Source of the DNA: Streptomyces sp. Je 1-369
GTDB taxonomy: Bacteria; Actinomycetota; Actinomycetes; Streptomycetales; Streptomycetaceae
DNA length: 64,000 nucleotides
Reading direction: 5' to 3'
Assembly: GCF_026810505.1 (NCBI RefSeq)
Contig: NZ_CP101750.1
Location: 5,947,501-6,011,500 of the forward strand
Below, piece by piece: positions 49,944 to 59,313 of the stretch. The translations under genes were made by a program, and so were the position numbers. The notes under the pieces are model-generated. The model was not told the DNA's origin. It made no database searches and saw only the letters and a program-made list of their open reading frames with translations. Within the stretch, counting starts at the first letter, position 1. Every line of letters begins with the position of its first letter.

Positions 49944-52406
49944 ATGGACCCGATGAACCGGGGATCCGAAGAGCACGGCCACGACGGCATCGACGACGAC
50001 GGCTCGGCACGCCCCGGGCGGCCGCGCGACCCTCTGACAGCCGACTTCGGGCAGCCCGCACCCGCGCTCGCCCGCACCGTCCAGCTCGTCTCCGGCGACT
50101 TCCTGCTCACCGTCAACCCCGTCGACGGCAGCGAGATCGAGCCCTGCCCGCCCGGCGAACGGCCCGCCGCACCCGGCAAGCGCTCCGCCGCCGACCGCGC
50201 CGAGCTGCGCCGCGCCTCGATGCCGCCCGTGCCGCCGGGACCCGCACTGCCCAGGCTGCCGCTCCTGGAGCGCCAGGAAGAGCGTGAGCGGCTCGTACGG
50301 CTCCTCGCACGCGGCCGCTCCGTCAGACTGACCGGACCCGCCGGTTCGGGCCGCACAGCGCTCCTGAACGCCGTCGCCGACGACTGCGCGGACCTCGCCC
50401 CCGACGGCGTCGTCCGCCTCTCCGGCTACCGCAGGGCACCCGGCGAACTGCTCCACGACCTCTTCGCCGCCGTCCACGACGCGCCACTGCACCGCCCCGA
50501 ACGCGCCCAGCTCCTCGAACACGTCCGCGAGATCGGCGCCGTCGTCGTCCTCGACGACCTCGAATTCGGCGGCGCCGCCCTCGACGAGCTGCTCGACGCG
50601 ACACCCGAATGCGCCTTCCTCGTCGCCGCCACGCCCGACGTGGCCGCGCCGTCCGCCGACTCCCCCCTCGAAGAGGTCTTCCTCGGCGGACTCGGCCGCG
50701 GCGGCGGCCTCGAACTCCTGGAGCGCGCCGTCGGCCGCGTCCTCGACGACGAGGAGGCCAACTGGGCGGGCGACCTGTGGTTCGAGTCCGAAGGCCTCCC
50801 GCTGCGCTTCGTCCAGGCCGGTGCACTGCTCCGCCAGCGCGACCAGCTCCGCGCCGACCCGCACGCCTTCGAGGAGCACGGCTACTACGCGGACACCCCC
50901 GTCGACGCGCCCTTCGACTCGGGTGCCGACGAGCACGACGTGCCGCTGCCCTCGCTCGCCGACGGCGCCGCGCCCGCCGCCCTGCTCGCCTCACGCCTCA
51001 GCCCGTCCGCCCGCGCCACCCTGAAGTTCGCCGTCGCCCTCGGCGGTGAACTCCCGCACCAGGCGCACCTGCCCGCCCTCGTGGGCGACACCCACGCCGA
51101 CGCGGCCCTCGCCGAACTGGTCAGCTGCGCCCTGGTCACCCCGGTCGGCGCGCACTACCGCCTCGCCGCCGGTGTCCGCACCCAGCTGGAGGCCGTCGGG
51201 TACGCGGAGGAGGCCGCCGAGTACGCCCTGGGCGCCGCCCAGCACTACGCCTGGTGGTCAGGGCACCCCTCCGTCACCCCGGAGCGGGTCGCCGCCGAGT
51301 CCGACGCCGTGCAGGCCGCCCTCGCCGCGCTGGTCGCCACCGAGAGCGGCGCGGCCGTACTGCTGGCCCGCACCGCGGCGCCCGCCTTCGCCGGCGGGCT
51401 CGACTGGGGCGCATGGGAGCGTGCCCTGCGCTCCGGCCAGGAAGCGGCACGGAACGCGGGCGAGGTCGCCGAAGAGGCGTACTTCCACCACGAGTTGGGC
51501 GTCCTCGCGCTCTGCGGCGGACAGCTCGACCGGGCCCGCGCCGAACTGGAGGCGTCCATAGCCCTGCGCGGCGCACTCGCCGACAAGCGCGGCATGATCT
51601 CCGGGCGCAGGGCCCTCGCGCTGGTCGCCGACCGTTCGGGCGGCGCGCTGCCCGGCGGGCGCACGGCCGCGGGCGAAGAGGTGCCCGACGCGCGCTACGA
51701 GGAATCGGCGTCGCCGCCCGGCGGCATCCCCGCCACGTTCACGCCGTCCGCGGCCGCGTTCGCCCTGCCGACGCCGCCCCCGGAGCCGGAGACGCTCGTC
51801 ACCAGCAAGGCGACGCCCGTGCCCGGTGCGGGCCCCGCGCCGAGCCGCCGCTCCGTCATCAGCGGCACCCGCCGCAACCTCGTCGCGGCGGGCGCGGGAG
51901 CCCTCCTCGTCGCCGTCCTCGGCACCGTCGTCACGCTCGGCGCCACGTCCGACGACAACGACCCGCCGAACGACAAGGTCAAGACGGAGCAGTCGGCGAA
52001 GGAGGACCGCGACGACGGCGGCCTCACCGCCGACGAGCCGCGGAAGGACTCCACGAGCCGCTCCGACACCCCCGGCGACGACGGCGTCAGCGGCACCTCC
52101 GACGGCCCGACGCCGAGCGACAGCGGCAAGCCGTCGGACAAGCCGAGCGAGAGCGACGAGCCGTCGGAGACTCCGTCCAAGCCCTCGGACACGCCGACGA
52201 AACCGACCGACAAGCCGACCAAGCCCACGGACAAGCCCACCAAGCCGACCGACAAGCCGACGGACCCGCCGACCACACCCCCGACGACTCCGCCGACCAC
52301 CCCGCCCACGACCCCGCCGACGACCCCTCCCGACGAGGAGTCCCCGCCGACCTCGCCCGACAACTCGAACTCGGCGAGCGGCCCGGGGGCCGAGGACAGG
52401 GTCTGA
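49944..52406 (+). CDS. Membrane-anchored STAND-like ATPase
   Basis: This 820-residue protein has a Pro-rich N-terminus, then an NTPase region at about residues 95-330. Its Walker A reads GPAGSGRTAL, with Arg replacing the usual Lys, and Walker B-like VVVLDDLEFGG. A helical middle part has TPR-like repeats (about 500-570, EAYFHHELGVLALCGGQLDR). A single transmembrane helix at about 646-668 (LVAAGAGALLVAVLGTVV) follows, then a 150-residue external tail rich in Asp, Ser, Pro, Thr and Lys. The degenerate Walker A suggests weak or no hydrolysis. The start ATG at 49944 was chosen because upstream codons lack conserved content. Function is unknown. Confidence 0.82.
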   Translation: MDPMNRGSEEHGHDGIDDDGSARPGRPRDPLTADFGQPAPALARTVQLVSGDFLLTVNPVDGSEIEPCPPGERPAAPGKRSAADRAELRRASMPPVPPGPALPRLPLLERQEERERLVRLLARGRSVRLTGPAGSGRTALLNAVADDCADLAPDGVVRLSGYRRAPGELLHDLFAAVHDAPLHRPERAQLLEHVREIGAVVVLDDLEFGGAALDELLDATPECAFLVAATPDVAAPSADSPLEEVFLGGLGRGGGLELLERAVGRVLDDEEANWAGDLWFESEGLPLRFVQAGALLRQRDQLRADPHAFEEHGYYADTPVDAPFDSGADEHDVPLPSLADGAAPAALLASRLSPSARATLKFAVALGGELPHQAHLPALVGDTHADAALAELVSCALVTPVGAHYRLAAGVRTQLEAVGYAEEAAEYALGAAQHYAWWSGHPSVTPERVAAESDAVQAALAALVATESGAAVLLARTAAPAFAGGLDWGAWERALRSGQEAARNAGEVAEEAYFHHELGVLALCGGQLDRARAELEASIALRGALADKRGMISGRRALALVADRSGGALPGGRTAAGEEVPDARYEESASPPGGIPATFTPSAAAFALPTPPPEPETLVTSKATPVPGAGPAPSRRSVISGTRRNLVAAGAGALLVAVLGTVVTLGATSDDNDPPNDKVKTEQSAKEDRDDGGLTADEPRKDSTSRSDTPGDDGVSGTSDGPTPSDSGKPSDKPSESDEPSETPSKPSDTPTKPTDKPTKPTDKPTKPTDKPTDPPTTPPTTPPTTPPTTPPTTPPDEESPPTSPDNSNSASGPGAEDRV
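52200..52330 (+). repeat. KPTDKPT and TTPP codon repeats
   Basis: The 3' part of the ATPase gene encodes KPTDKPTKPTDKPT-type repeats and then five TTPP units. They form a stiff, wall-spanning external stalk. The DNA is imperfectly repeated with 12-base and 24-base periods. Confidence 0.9.
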
Positions 52407-52424
52407 CGGGGGTCGGCTCCTGTC

Positions 52425-53096
52425 TCAGAACAGCCGCAGCTTGTCGTCCTCGATGCCGCGCAGCGCGTTGTAGTCCAGAACGGTGCAGCCGATGCCGCGG
52501 TCCGTGGCGAGGACGCGGGCCTGCGGCTTGATCTCCTGGGCGGCGAAGATGCCCTTGACCGGCGCCAGGTGCGGGTCGCGGTTCAACAGATCGAGGTACC
52601 GGGTGAGTTGCTCGACGCCGTCGATCTCACCGCGGCGCTTGATCTCGACGGCGACGGTCTGCCCGTCGGCGTCGCGGCAGAGGATGTCCACCGGGCCGAT
52701 CGCCGTCATGTACTCGCGGCGGATGAGCGTATATCCGTCACCGAGAGTCTCGATCCGGTCGGCGAGCAGCTCCTGAAGGTGTGCTTCCACGCCGTCCTTG
52801 ATGAGGCCGGGGTCCACACCGAGCTCGTGCGACGAGTCGTGCAGGACTTCCTCCATCGTGATGATGAGCTTCTCGCCCGCCTTGTTCACGACGGTCCACA
52901 CACCCGCGTCGTCCCCGGTCCCCTCCTTCAGGGTGCAGGGCGGAGACATCCAGTTGAGCGGTTTGTAGGCCCTGTCGTCCGCGTGGATCGAGACGCTGCC
53001 GTCCGCCTTCACGAGGATCAGACGGGGCGCCGACGGGAGATGGGCGGTGAGCCGGCCCGCGTAGTCCACGGAGCATCGGGCAATGACGAGACGCAT
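52425..53096 (-). CDS. nucS: Endonuclease NucS (EndoMS mismatch endonuclease)
   Basis: This 223-residue nuclease drives the non-canonical mismatch repair of actinobacteria. The N-terminal beta domain begins [16 protein letters not shown], and the C-terminal PD-(D/E)XK domain has [39 protein letters not shown] core with Asp, Glu and Lys catalytic residues. The end DDKLRLF is the clamp-binding type tail. The length is normal. The start ATG at 53096 is conserved; upstream frame is non-coding. Confidence 0.96.
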   Translation of the reverse strand: MRLVIARCSVDYAGRLTAHLPSAPRLILVKADGSVSIHADDRAYKPLNWMSPPCTLKEGTGDDAGVWTVVNKAGEKLIITMEEVLHDSSHELGVDPGLIKDGVEAHLQELLADRIETLGDGYTLIRREYMTAIGPVDILCRDADGQTVAVEIKRRGEIDGVEQLTRYLDLLNRDPHLAPVKGIFAAQEIKPQARVLATDRGIGCTVLDYNALRGIEDDKLRLF

Positions 53097-53350
53097 GGGG
53101 CGCAACGCTACTCGACTCGGGGCGGTGTACGCGATTCGCCCGGCCCGCTCCCGGCACCCCCGCGCTGAAGAGGCGACTTGTCCGTCGATGGGCCTGTTCG
53201 ATCCTGGCCGGTTATGCGCCCAATCTCCTGGTGCCCGCACCGCCCGGTGCCTACCGTAGAAGCTAGAGGTCGTCATCCGTGCACGCTGCGTAGGCGGACT
53301 CCATCCCTGTCCGTAGGCCCCCGCTCCCCGGGGGTGCGAGAGGAGAACCC

Positions 53351-53743
53351 ATGTCGCTCGACGTCTCACCGGCACTGTTGGAACAGGCCGAGCGAGGCGA
53401 GGTGGACGAAGCAGAATTCGTCGACTGCGTCCGGACCTCCCTGCCTTACGCATGGGAGATGATCAGCTCCCTGGTGGCCCAGCTGAAGGTCGACGGCGGC
53501 GAGTTCGCCGACAACCAGACCCCGCCGCCGGACGAGCAGGCGCGTGGCCAGTTGCTGCGCGCGCTCGCGAGTGACGCGATTCGCGGTGCTCTGCAGAGGC
53601 ATTTCGGAGTGCGTCTGGCATTCCAGAACTGTCACCGCGTGGCAGTGTTCCCGCTTGACCCGGCGGTGGACGACCGGCTCGCCCGCTTCACCTCGATCCG
53701 GGGCCAGCTGCTCAACCAGTCGCCCGAACTCCGGGACTGCTGA
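53351..53743 (+). CDS. Conserved small actinobacterial protein (SCO5389-like)
   Basis: This 130-residue cytoplasmic protein begins [20 protein letters not shown] and has a helical part followed by a mixed segment. I recall close relatives beside nucS in many Streptomyces, without known function. GAGAGGAGAACCC precedes the ATG. The two genes are divergent, with a 254-base gap. Confidence 0.8.
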   Translation: MSLDVSPALLEQAERGEVDEAEFVDCVRTSLPYAWEMISSLVAQLKVDGGEFADNQTPPPDEQARGQLLRALASDAIRGALQRHFGVRLAFQNCHRVAVFPLDPAVDDRLARFTSIRGQLLNQSPELRDC

Positions 53744-53751
53744 CGCCTGTT

Positions 53752-53792
53752 GCTGCCGCTCCGTACGCGGGAGGTGTGTCAGGAGCGGCAGC
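53752..53792. terminator. Hairpin between convergent genes
   Basis: GCTGCCGCTCC (53752-53762) pairs with GGAGCGGCAGC (53782-53792), an 11-bp stem. It sits between the convergent small gene and the LLM oxidoreductase gene and could end both transcripts; no T-run is present. Confidence 0.75.
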
Positions 53793-53803
53793 TCGCCAGG
53801 CGC

Positions 53804-54838
53804 TCAGCGGAGCTGGGGCAGCACCTCGGTGCCCAGCCTCCGCACGTTCTCCTCGGTGGCCGCGAGGTCGCCCGAGCCCTCCACCAGCAGCGCGAAGCGC
53901 GTGATGCCGGTGCGCTCGGCGGTGGCGGCGAGACGGTCGGCGCACACTTGCGGGGTGCCCACGGGGTGCAGCCCGCAGAGCAGTTCCGTGTAGGCCGCGG
54001 GGTCACGCATGGCGCGGTGCCTGCCGTCCACGGTCACATGGGCGTCCAGCCCTTGCTTCAGCCACCCCGGCATCGCCTTCTGTAATGCCTCGGCCGCGTC
54101 GAGCCGACGGTCCGCGACCTGTGCGACTCCGGCGGATACGTGGGGTGCCGCGGAAACCTTCTCCGGCGGATGCCCGGCAGCACGCGCGTGGCGATTCCAC
54201 AAGGCCACCATTTCGGCCTTCTCGTCGTCGCCCACGTGCATGCCGAGCAGCATCGGCAGACAGCGCTGCGCGGCGAGCCGCACGCTGGACGGCGAGGTGC
54301 ACGCGACGACCACTTCGGGTCCTTCGGCGCCCTGGCCGTTCAGGGCCTCCTGCGGGCGCGGCACCACGGCGACCTCGCGGAACGCGAAGCGGTCGCCGCT
54401 GCCGCCGACGCGGGGTTCCCGCAGCCACCGCAGCAGCAGGTCGAGGGATTCGGGGAACCCCTTCTCGTACGCCGCCAGGCCCGCGCCGAACACCTCCAGG
54501 TCCACCCAGGGGCCGCCACGTCCGACGCCGAGCGAGAACCGGCCGCCGGTCGTCACGTGCAGCAGCGCCGCCTGCTCGCCGAGCGCCACGGGGTGCGCGG
54601 TCGGCAGGACGCTCACGGCCGTGCCGACGTGGATCCGTTGCGTCCGTCCGAGGATCAGCGCCGCGAGGGTCACCGCCGACGGACACGTGCCGTACGGCAC
54701 GAAGTGGTGCTCGGCGAGCCAGACCGCGTCGAGCCCCGCCTCCTCGGCCACCTCGGCGGACCGCACCGCGCGGTGCAGCGCCTCCCCCTGCCCCTGCCCG
54801 GGGAACTGGGCGGCCAGAACAAAACTACCTACTCGCAT
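53804..54838 (-). CDS. LLM-class flavin-dependent oxidoreductase
   Basis: This 344-residue luciferase-like TIM barrel has an N-terminal FVLAAQFPGQGQGEALHRAV, AEEAGLDAVWLAEHHF, and GRFSLGVGRGGPWVDLEVFG. It probably uses FMN or F420. The substrate is unknown. The start ATG is preceded by AAGGAGG. Confidence 0.9.
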   Translation of the reverse strand: MRVGSFVLAAQFPGQGQGEALHRAVRSAEVAEEAGLDAVWLAEHHFVPYGTCPSAVTLAALILGRTQRIHVGTAVSVLPTAHPVALGEQAALLHVTTGGRFSLGVGRGGPWVDLEVFGAGLAAYEKGFPESLDLLLRWLREPRVGGSGDRFAFREVAVVPRPQEALNGQGAEGPEVVVACTSPSSVRLAAQRCLPMLLGMHVGDDEKAEMVALWNRHARAAGHPPEKVSAAPHVSAGVAQVADRRLDAAEALQKAMPGWLKQGLDAHVTVDGRHRAMRDPAAYTELLCGLHPVGTPQVCADRLAATAERTGITRFALLVEGSGDLAATEENVRRLGTEVLPQLR

Positions 54839-55047
54839 CGAACTCCTGCCTCCTTGACGCCGACGCAGGCACTCCCCCTACGGGCAACAACGCGTGACAC
54901 GTGCCAAAGGCACGGCTGGCAAGAAGATTGTTTGATTTTCCGTGCAGTGGACGGGATCCGAGGTCGTCGGTGCGGGCCGGGTACCCCACGGCGCGGCGCG
55001 TAGGCTGGTCACACCCCTGACCGCCGTACAGCCCGTGAGGTGTTTCC

Positions 55048-55386
55048 GTGTCCCCGCGTCGCAACCGCCCCAAGGGCGCCGGAGAGCCGAGCTCATTCAC
55101 ATCGGCGGGCGCGGAGCCCTCCGGTCGGTACGGCGGCTTCCAGCGCGCCGAGAGCTGGCGGGGCGAGGAGTGGAGCGTGCGCCACGTCGCGGGCGCGAGC
55201 GCGGCGGGCAAGCGGTACCGCTGCCCGGGGTGCGACCAGGAGATCCCGTCGGGCCTCGCGCACGTGGTGGCCTGGCCCGAGCACTCCGGGGTGGACGAGC
55301 GCAGGCACTGGCACAAGGCGTGCTGGAACGCGAAGGACCGCCGCACCACGCGGGTGCAGCGGTCCCGTAACGCTCCGAGGTACTAG
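55048..55386 (+). CDS. Small protein with zinc-ribbon-like CPGC motif
   Basis: This 112-residue protein has a basic Pro/Gly/Ser-rich N-terminus, then CPGCDQEIP, HVVAWPEHSGVDERRHWHKACWNAKDRR. Cys and His residues could bind zinc as in an HNH-like or ribbon fold. Streptomyces homologues are often labelled ATP/GTP-binding, but no P-loop is visible. It starts GTG after CCCGTGAGGTG. Its stop TAG lies in an 18-bp palindrome. Confidence 0.75.
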   Translation: MSPRRNRPKGAGEPSSFTSAGAEPSGRYGGFQRAESWRGEEWSVRHVAGASAAGKRYRCPGCDQEIPSGLAHVVAWPEHSGVDERRHWHKACWNAKDRRTTRVQRSRNAPRY

Positions 55387-55393
55387 TACCTCG
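55376..55393. terminator. 18-bp perfect palindrome over a stop codon
   Basis: CGAGGTACTAGTACCTCG is self-complementary and contains the stop codon of the preceding gene. It lies between convergent genes and may act as a bidirectional terminator, though it lacks a T-run. Confidence 0.55.
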
Positions 55394-55413
55394 TACGCCT
55401 TGCGGCCGTACGG

Positions 55414-56385
55414 CTATACGTCGCGCTTCTCCAGGAGCGCGAACGCGCCGGCGACGGCGACCAGCGTGATGACGACGAGCAGCGTCAGCTGCGAGCCGCC
55501 GCTGGCGCCCGTGTCGTCCGCGCCGAAGATCTTGGCGAGGGCCGTGATGGCGTTGTAGTCGTTCATCTTCTCGCCGAGCGGCTGGGTGCTCTCCCAGATC
55601 ATCAGGAACCCGCCCAGGATGGCGGGCAGCAGCACCACGCCGAGCATCGCCGTGATGGCGCCCGCGGAGTGCCGCAGCATCGAGCCGACGGCGAGCGCGA
55701 GCACACCGAGCAGCGAGACGTACAGGCCGCCCTTGAAGACCGACCCCGCCCAGGGGAGGTCGCCCGCCTCCGGGCCGCTGTTGGCGGCCGACGCCGCGAG
55801 GCCCACCAGGAGGATGGATCCGGCGGACACGACGAAGGCGACCACGAAGAAGATCAGGATCTTCGCGGTGAGGACGCGGTGGCGCTGCGGCGACGCGGTG
55901 AACGTCGTACGGATCATGCCCGTGCCGTACTCGGACGAGGTGACGAGCACGCCCAGCGTGATCAGGCAGATCTGGCCCAGCATCAGGCCGAAGAAGGCCG
56001 GGACCGTGAACGGCATGTCCGCGTAGTCGACGGGGTCGGTGTTGGCCACGGCGAGCAGGCCGATGCCGATGACCAGGAGCAGGAAGATGCCCAGGGTCCA
56101 CACCGTGGAGCGGACCGACTTGATCTTCGTCCACTCCGAGGAGAGGGCGTTGCCGAGGTGGGTCTTCTTGACCGGGATCGGCGAGGTGTAGGCGTTCGCC
56201 ATCGCCTGCTGCCAGGCGGAGGGCGGCGCGGGGGCTGCGGGTGCGGGGGCCACGGGGGCACCCTGCATCGGGGCTCCCTGCGGGGGAGCTCCCTGCATCG
56301 GGGCGCCCGCCTGTGCGTACGCCTGCTGGGGCTGCGCCTGGGGTTGCGCCTGCGGCTGCTGCTGCGGAGTCGGAGGCGTGGTCAT
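55414..56385 (-). CDS. ABC exporter permease with Pro/Gln-rich tail (copy 1)
   Basis: This 323-residue permease has a cytoplasmic N-terminal tail of about 65 residues rich in Pro, Gln and Ala (repeats of QGAPMQGAP), then six helices beginning after EWTKIKSVRSTVWTLG. It has MIRTTFTASPQRHRVLTAK and closes LLEKRDV. The family resembles bacitracin-type export permeases. It overlaps its ATPase by ATGA, so subunits are made together. It is paralogous to the permease at 58540. Confidence 0.9.
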   Translation of the reverse strand: MTTPPTPQQQPQAQPQAQPQQAYAQAGAPMQGAPPQGAPMQGAPVAPAPAAPAPPSAWQQAMANAYTSPIPVKKTHLGNALSSEWTKIKSVRSTVWTLGIFLLLVIGIGLLAVANTDPVDYADMPFTVPAFFGLMLGQICLITLGVLVTSSEYGTGMIRTTFTASPQRHRVLTAKILIFFVVAFVVSAGSILLVGLAASAANSGPEAGDLPWAGSVFKGGLYVSLLGVLALAVGSMLRHSAGAITAMLGVVLLPAILGGFLMIWESTQPLGEKMNDYNAITALAKIFGADDTGASGGSQLTLLVVITLVAVAGAFALLEKRDV

Positions 56386-57581
56386 CGCTGGTCCTCGCTG
56401 TCGCGCTTGGTCATGTCGGGGGCGGGGGCGGGAGCGGCGGCAGGGGCCGCGGGCGCCGCTGCCGGGGCCTGCTGCGGGGGAGCGGCGGCGTAGGGGTTCG
56501 GCGTCCCGGGCGCGCCCTGCTGCGGCATCGCGAACGGCTGCCCGCCGGGCTGGGGCGGCGGCGGGGCGTACCAGCCGGGCTGGCCCTGGCCGGGCACGGG
56601 CGGCTGCTGGCCGGGCGGCAGGGCGCCGGGCGGCATGTCCTGCTGGAACCCGGCGCGCTGGTCGACCGTGGAGCGGTAGTCGACGGCGCCCTGCGTCATC
56701 CGCATGTACGCCTCTTCCAGCGAGGCCTGGTGCGGGGAGAGCTCCCACAGGCGGACGTCCGCGCCGTGTGCGAGGTCGCTGATGCGGGGGAGCGGCAGAC
56801 CCGTGACGCGCAGCGCGCCGTCCTGCTCGGGCAGCACCTGGCCACCCGCCTCGGTCAGCGCGGCCGTCAGCTTCTCGCGTCCCGTGGTCTCGCCGTCCGG
56901 CGTCCGCACCCGCGCGAAGTCCGCGGAGTTGTGCGAGATGAAGTCCCTGACGCTCATGTCGGCGAGCAGCTGGCCGCGGCCGATCACGATCAGGTGCTCG
57001 GCGGTGAGGGCCATCTCGCTCATCAGGTGGGACGACACGAAGACCGTGCGCCCCTCGGCCGCGAGCGACTTCATCAGGTTGCGGACCCAGAGGATGCCCT
57101 CGGGGTCGAGACCGTTGACCGGCTCGTCGAAGAGCAGCACCTGGGGGTCGCCGAGGAGCGCCGCCGCGATGCCCAGGCGCTGGCCCATGCCGAGCGAGAA
57201 GCCCTTGGAGCGCTTCTTCGCCACGTCCTGCAGACCCACGACGCCGAGCACCTCGTCGACCCGGCGGGCCGGGATGCCGGAGAGCTGCGCGAGGCAGAGC
57301 AGGTGGTTGCGGGCGTGCCGGCCACCGTGCACGGCCTTGGCGTCGAGGAGCGCACCGACCTGGCGCGGCGCGTTCGGCAGCTTCCGGTACGGATAGCCGC
57401 CGATCGTCACCTGCCCGCTGGTGGGCGCGTCGAGCCCCAGGATCATGCGCATCGTCGTCGACTTGCCGGAGCCGTTCGGCCCGAGGAAGCCGGTGACGGT
57501 TCCGGGCCGCACCTGGAAGGAAAGGTTGTACACGGCTGTCTTGGCGCCATAGCGCTTCGTCAGGCCGACTGCCTCGATCAT
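56382..57581 (-). CDS. ABC exporter ATPase with Pro/Gly-rich tail (copy 1)
   Basis: This 399-residue ATPase has Walker A GPNGSGKSTT, the atypical signature FSLGMGQRLGI, Walker B VLLFDEPVNGLDPEG and H-loop VSSHLMSE. After residue 300 comes a long tail rich in Pro, Gly, Gln and Ala, like that of its permease. It matches the bacitracin-export (BcrA-like) type. The start ATG at 57581 aligns with the paralogue; a GTG at 57590 is possible. Confidence 0.93.
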   Translation of the reverse strand: MIEAVGLTKRYGAKTAVYNLSFQVRPGTVTGFLGPNGSGKSTTMRMILGLDAPTSGQVTIGGYPYRKLPNAPRQVGALLDAKAVHGGRHARNHLLCLAQLSGIPARRVDEVLGVVGLQDVAKKRSKGFSLGMGQRLGIAAALLGDPQVLLFDEPVNGLDPEGILWVRNLMKSLAAEGRTVFVSSHLMSEMALTAEHLIVIGRGQLLADMSVRDFISHNSADFARVRTPDGETTGREKLTAALTEAGGQVLPEQDGALRVTGLPLPRISDLAHGADVRLWELSPHQASLEEAYMRMTQGAVDYRSTVDQRAGFQQDMPPGALPPGQQPPVPGQGQPGWYAPPPPQPGGQPFAMPQQGAPGTPNPYAAAPPQQAPAAAPAAPAAAPAPAPDMTKRDSEDQR

Positions 57582-57690
57582 TCTCCGCACCCATCGAATG
57601 GTTCAGGACGTCGGGGCACACGCCCCCGTAAGGGTTAGGAGGATAACGGTGAGCTGACGGTTCCAGCCAAGAGCAAGTAAAACCGGCGCT

Positions 57691-58518
57691 TCATGCGGAC
57701 GGGTGGGGTAGATCCGTCCAGGGCAGCACCCAGCCCTCCTCGGCGAAGAGCAGCGTGCCCCGCGCGCGCAGCTCCGGATCGGCGGCCGCCCTGCGCACCC
57801 AGGTGGCCGCGTCGGGCCCGAGCAGTTCACGCAGCGGCGTGGACGCGTCGAGCAGGGCGTCCAGGAGCGCCGCCTGATCGCCGCCGCCTGGCCGCGGCAG
57901 GCCGGTGAGCGGGTCGGCGAGGACGCCGCGCGCGCTGACGTAGACGGACGCGCCGGTGAGCGGTTCGCCGGACGGCAGGGTCATCCCGTACGCGTCCCCG
58001 GACAGGTGGACCCGCCGGTAGTTGGGGAGCTCGGTGGCGTCGACCGCGGGCAGTTGCGCCGGGTCCAGCCAGGAGACGACGAGGGTGCGCCGTTCCCCGG
58101 CGCGTGCGTAGGGCGCGGTGGCCACGTATCCGGCCCGGCCGATGTGCGCCGAGCAGCCGATGCCGAGGCCGCGCAGCCGTACCGGCACCATCGGCACGGT
58201 GCCGGGGATGCCGAGCCTGCCGAGCTTGTGGGCGAGCTGGCCGGGGGAGGCGTTCGAGCCGACGGCGAGCACGGGGTGGCGTCCGGCGACGGGTACCTGC
58301 CCGAGGGCGTCCAGGACGTCGTCCAGCGTGCGGTGAACTCCGGCGGCGGTCTCGACGGGCCACGTGCCGAGTCCGCCGGGGCGCGTGCGCAGCGGCAGCA
58401 GCTCGGTGCCGGTCAGCAGGGCGGGCGCGGTGACGGGTGGGCCCGGGTAGGTGAGGGGCTGCAGCGCGGGCACCCCGGCGAGGCCGAGCGCCGCGAGCCC
58501 GCGGTCCTGTGCCGTCAC
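57691..58518 (-). CDS. Hypothetical protein with GGCT-like start motif
   Basis: This 275-residue cytoplasmic protein has VLAVGSNASPGQLAHKLG at about residues 82-100, resembling the YGSNL-QL motif that binds glutamyl substrate in gamma-glutamylcyclotransferase folds. The rest (YARAGERRTLVVSWLDP, HLSGDAYGM) is unfamiliar. It lies between two paralogous ABC exporters in the same orientation. It starts GTG after GGGGGG. Function is unknown. Confidence 0.75.
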   Translation of the reverse strand: MTAQDRGLAALGLAGVPALQPLTYPGPPVTAPALLTGTELLPLRTRPGGLGTWPVETAAGVHRTLDDVLDALGQVPVAGRHPVLAVGSNASPGQLAHKLGRLGIPGTVPMVPVRLRGLGIGCSAHIGRAGYVATAPYARAGERRTLVVSWLDPAQLPAVDATELPNYRRVHLSGDAYGMTLPSGEPLTGASVYVSARGVLADPLTGLPRPGGGDQAALLDALLDASTPLRELLGPDAATWVRRAAADPELRARGTLLFAEEGWVLPWTDLPHPSA

Positions 58519-58539
58519 ACGCGCCCCCCTGGAGTACCG

Positions 58540-59310
58540 CTACGCGTCCCGCTTCTTCAGCAGTACGTACCCACCGAGCAGCGCGAGCACCACCCACGCC
58601 AGCATGATCGCGAGCCCGCCCCACGGCCCGTACGGGGTGTCGTCGTCGAACGGCGGCTTGACCTGCATGATCTTGCTTCCGGCCTGGTCGGGCAGGAAGC
58701 GGCCGATCTTCTCCGTCGCCGAGACGTTGCCGAGGATGCTGGAGATCAGGAAGAAGAACGGCATCAGGATGCCAAGGGAGAGCATCGGGCTGCGCAGCAT
58801 CGCGGCGACGCCCATCGAGAAGACCGCGATCAGCGTCATGTAGAGCGCGCCGCCGATGACGGCGCGCAGCACGCCGGGGTCGCCGAGGTGCGCCTTGTAC
58901 GGGCCGAGCATCGCCTGCCCCACGAAGAACGTGAGGAAGCTGGTGGCCAGGCCCACCACGAAGGCGAGCAGCGTCGCCACGGCGATCTTGCCGAACAGGA
59001 AGGTCGCGCGCTGCGGGACCGCCGCGAGCGAGGTGCGGATCATGCCGGTGCTGTACTCGTTCGCGACGACGAGCACCCCGAACACGATCATCGCGAGCTG
59101 GCCGAGGGACATCCCGGCGAAGCTGATGTACGTCGCGTCGAAGGTCAGCTTGTCCTTGGCGTCGAGTCCGTCGTAGTCGTTCTTGGACAGGATGCTGATC
59201 ACCATGCCGAGCGCGATCGTGACGACGCAGGTGAGGCCGAGCGTCCAGATGGTCGACGAGACCGAGCGGATCTTGGTCCACTCCGATCTCAGCACTTGTG
59301 CCGCGGCCAT
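58540..59310 (-). CDS. ABC exporter permease (copy 2)
   Basis: This 256-residue permease has six helices, begins MAAAQVLRSEWTKIRSVSST and has GMIRTSLAAVPQRATFLFGK, matching copy 1 without its Pro/Gln tail. It ends LLKKRDA. It follows its ATPase by 3 bases. A bacitracin-type or peptide export role is inferred. Confidence 0.92.
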   Translation of the reverse strand: MAAAQVLRSEWTKIRSVSSTIWTLGLTCVVTIALGMVISILSKNDYDGLDAKDKLTFDATYISFAGMSLGQLAMIVFGVLVVANEYSTGMIRTSLAAVPQRATFLFGKIAVATLLAFVVGLATSFLTFFVGQAMLGPYKAHLGDPGVLRAVIGGALYMTLIAVFSMGVAAMLRSPMLSLGILMPFFFLISSILGNVSATEKIGRFLPDQAGSKIMQVKPPFDDDTPYGPWGGLAIMLAWVVLALLGGYVLLKKRDA

Positions 59311-59313
59311 GGC

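Noticed and set aside
55414..57621. A 735-codon frame that looks like an ATPase-permease fusion
   Set aside because: The N-terminal half is an out-of-frame shadow of the separate ATPase gene; the permease has its own ATG at 56385 with ATGA overlap.
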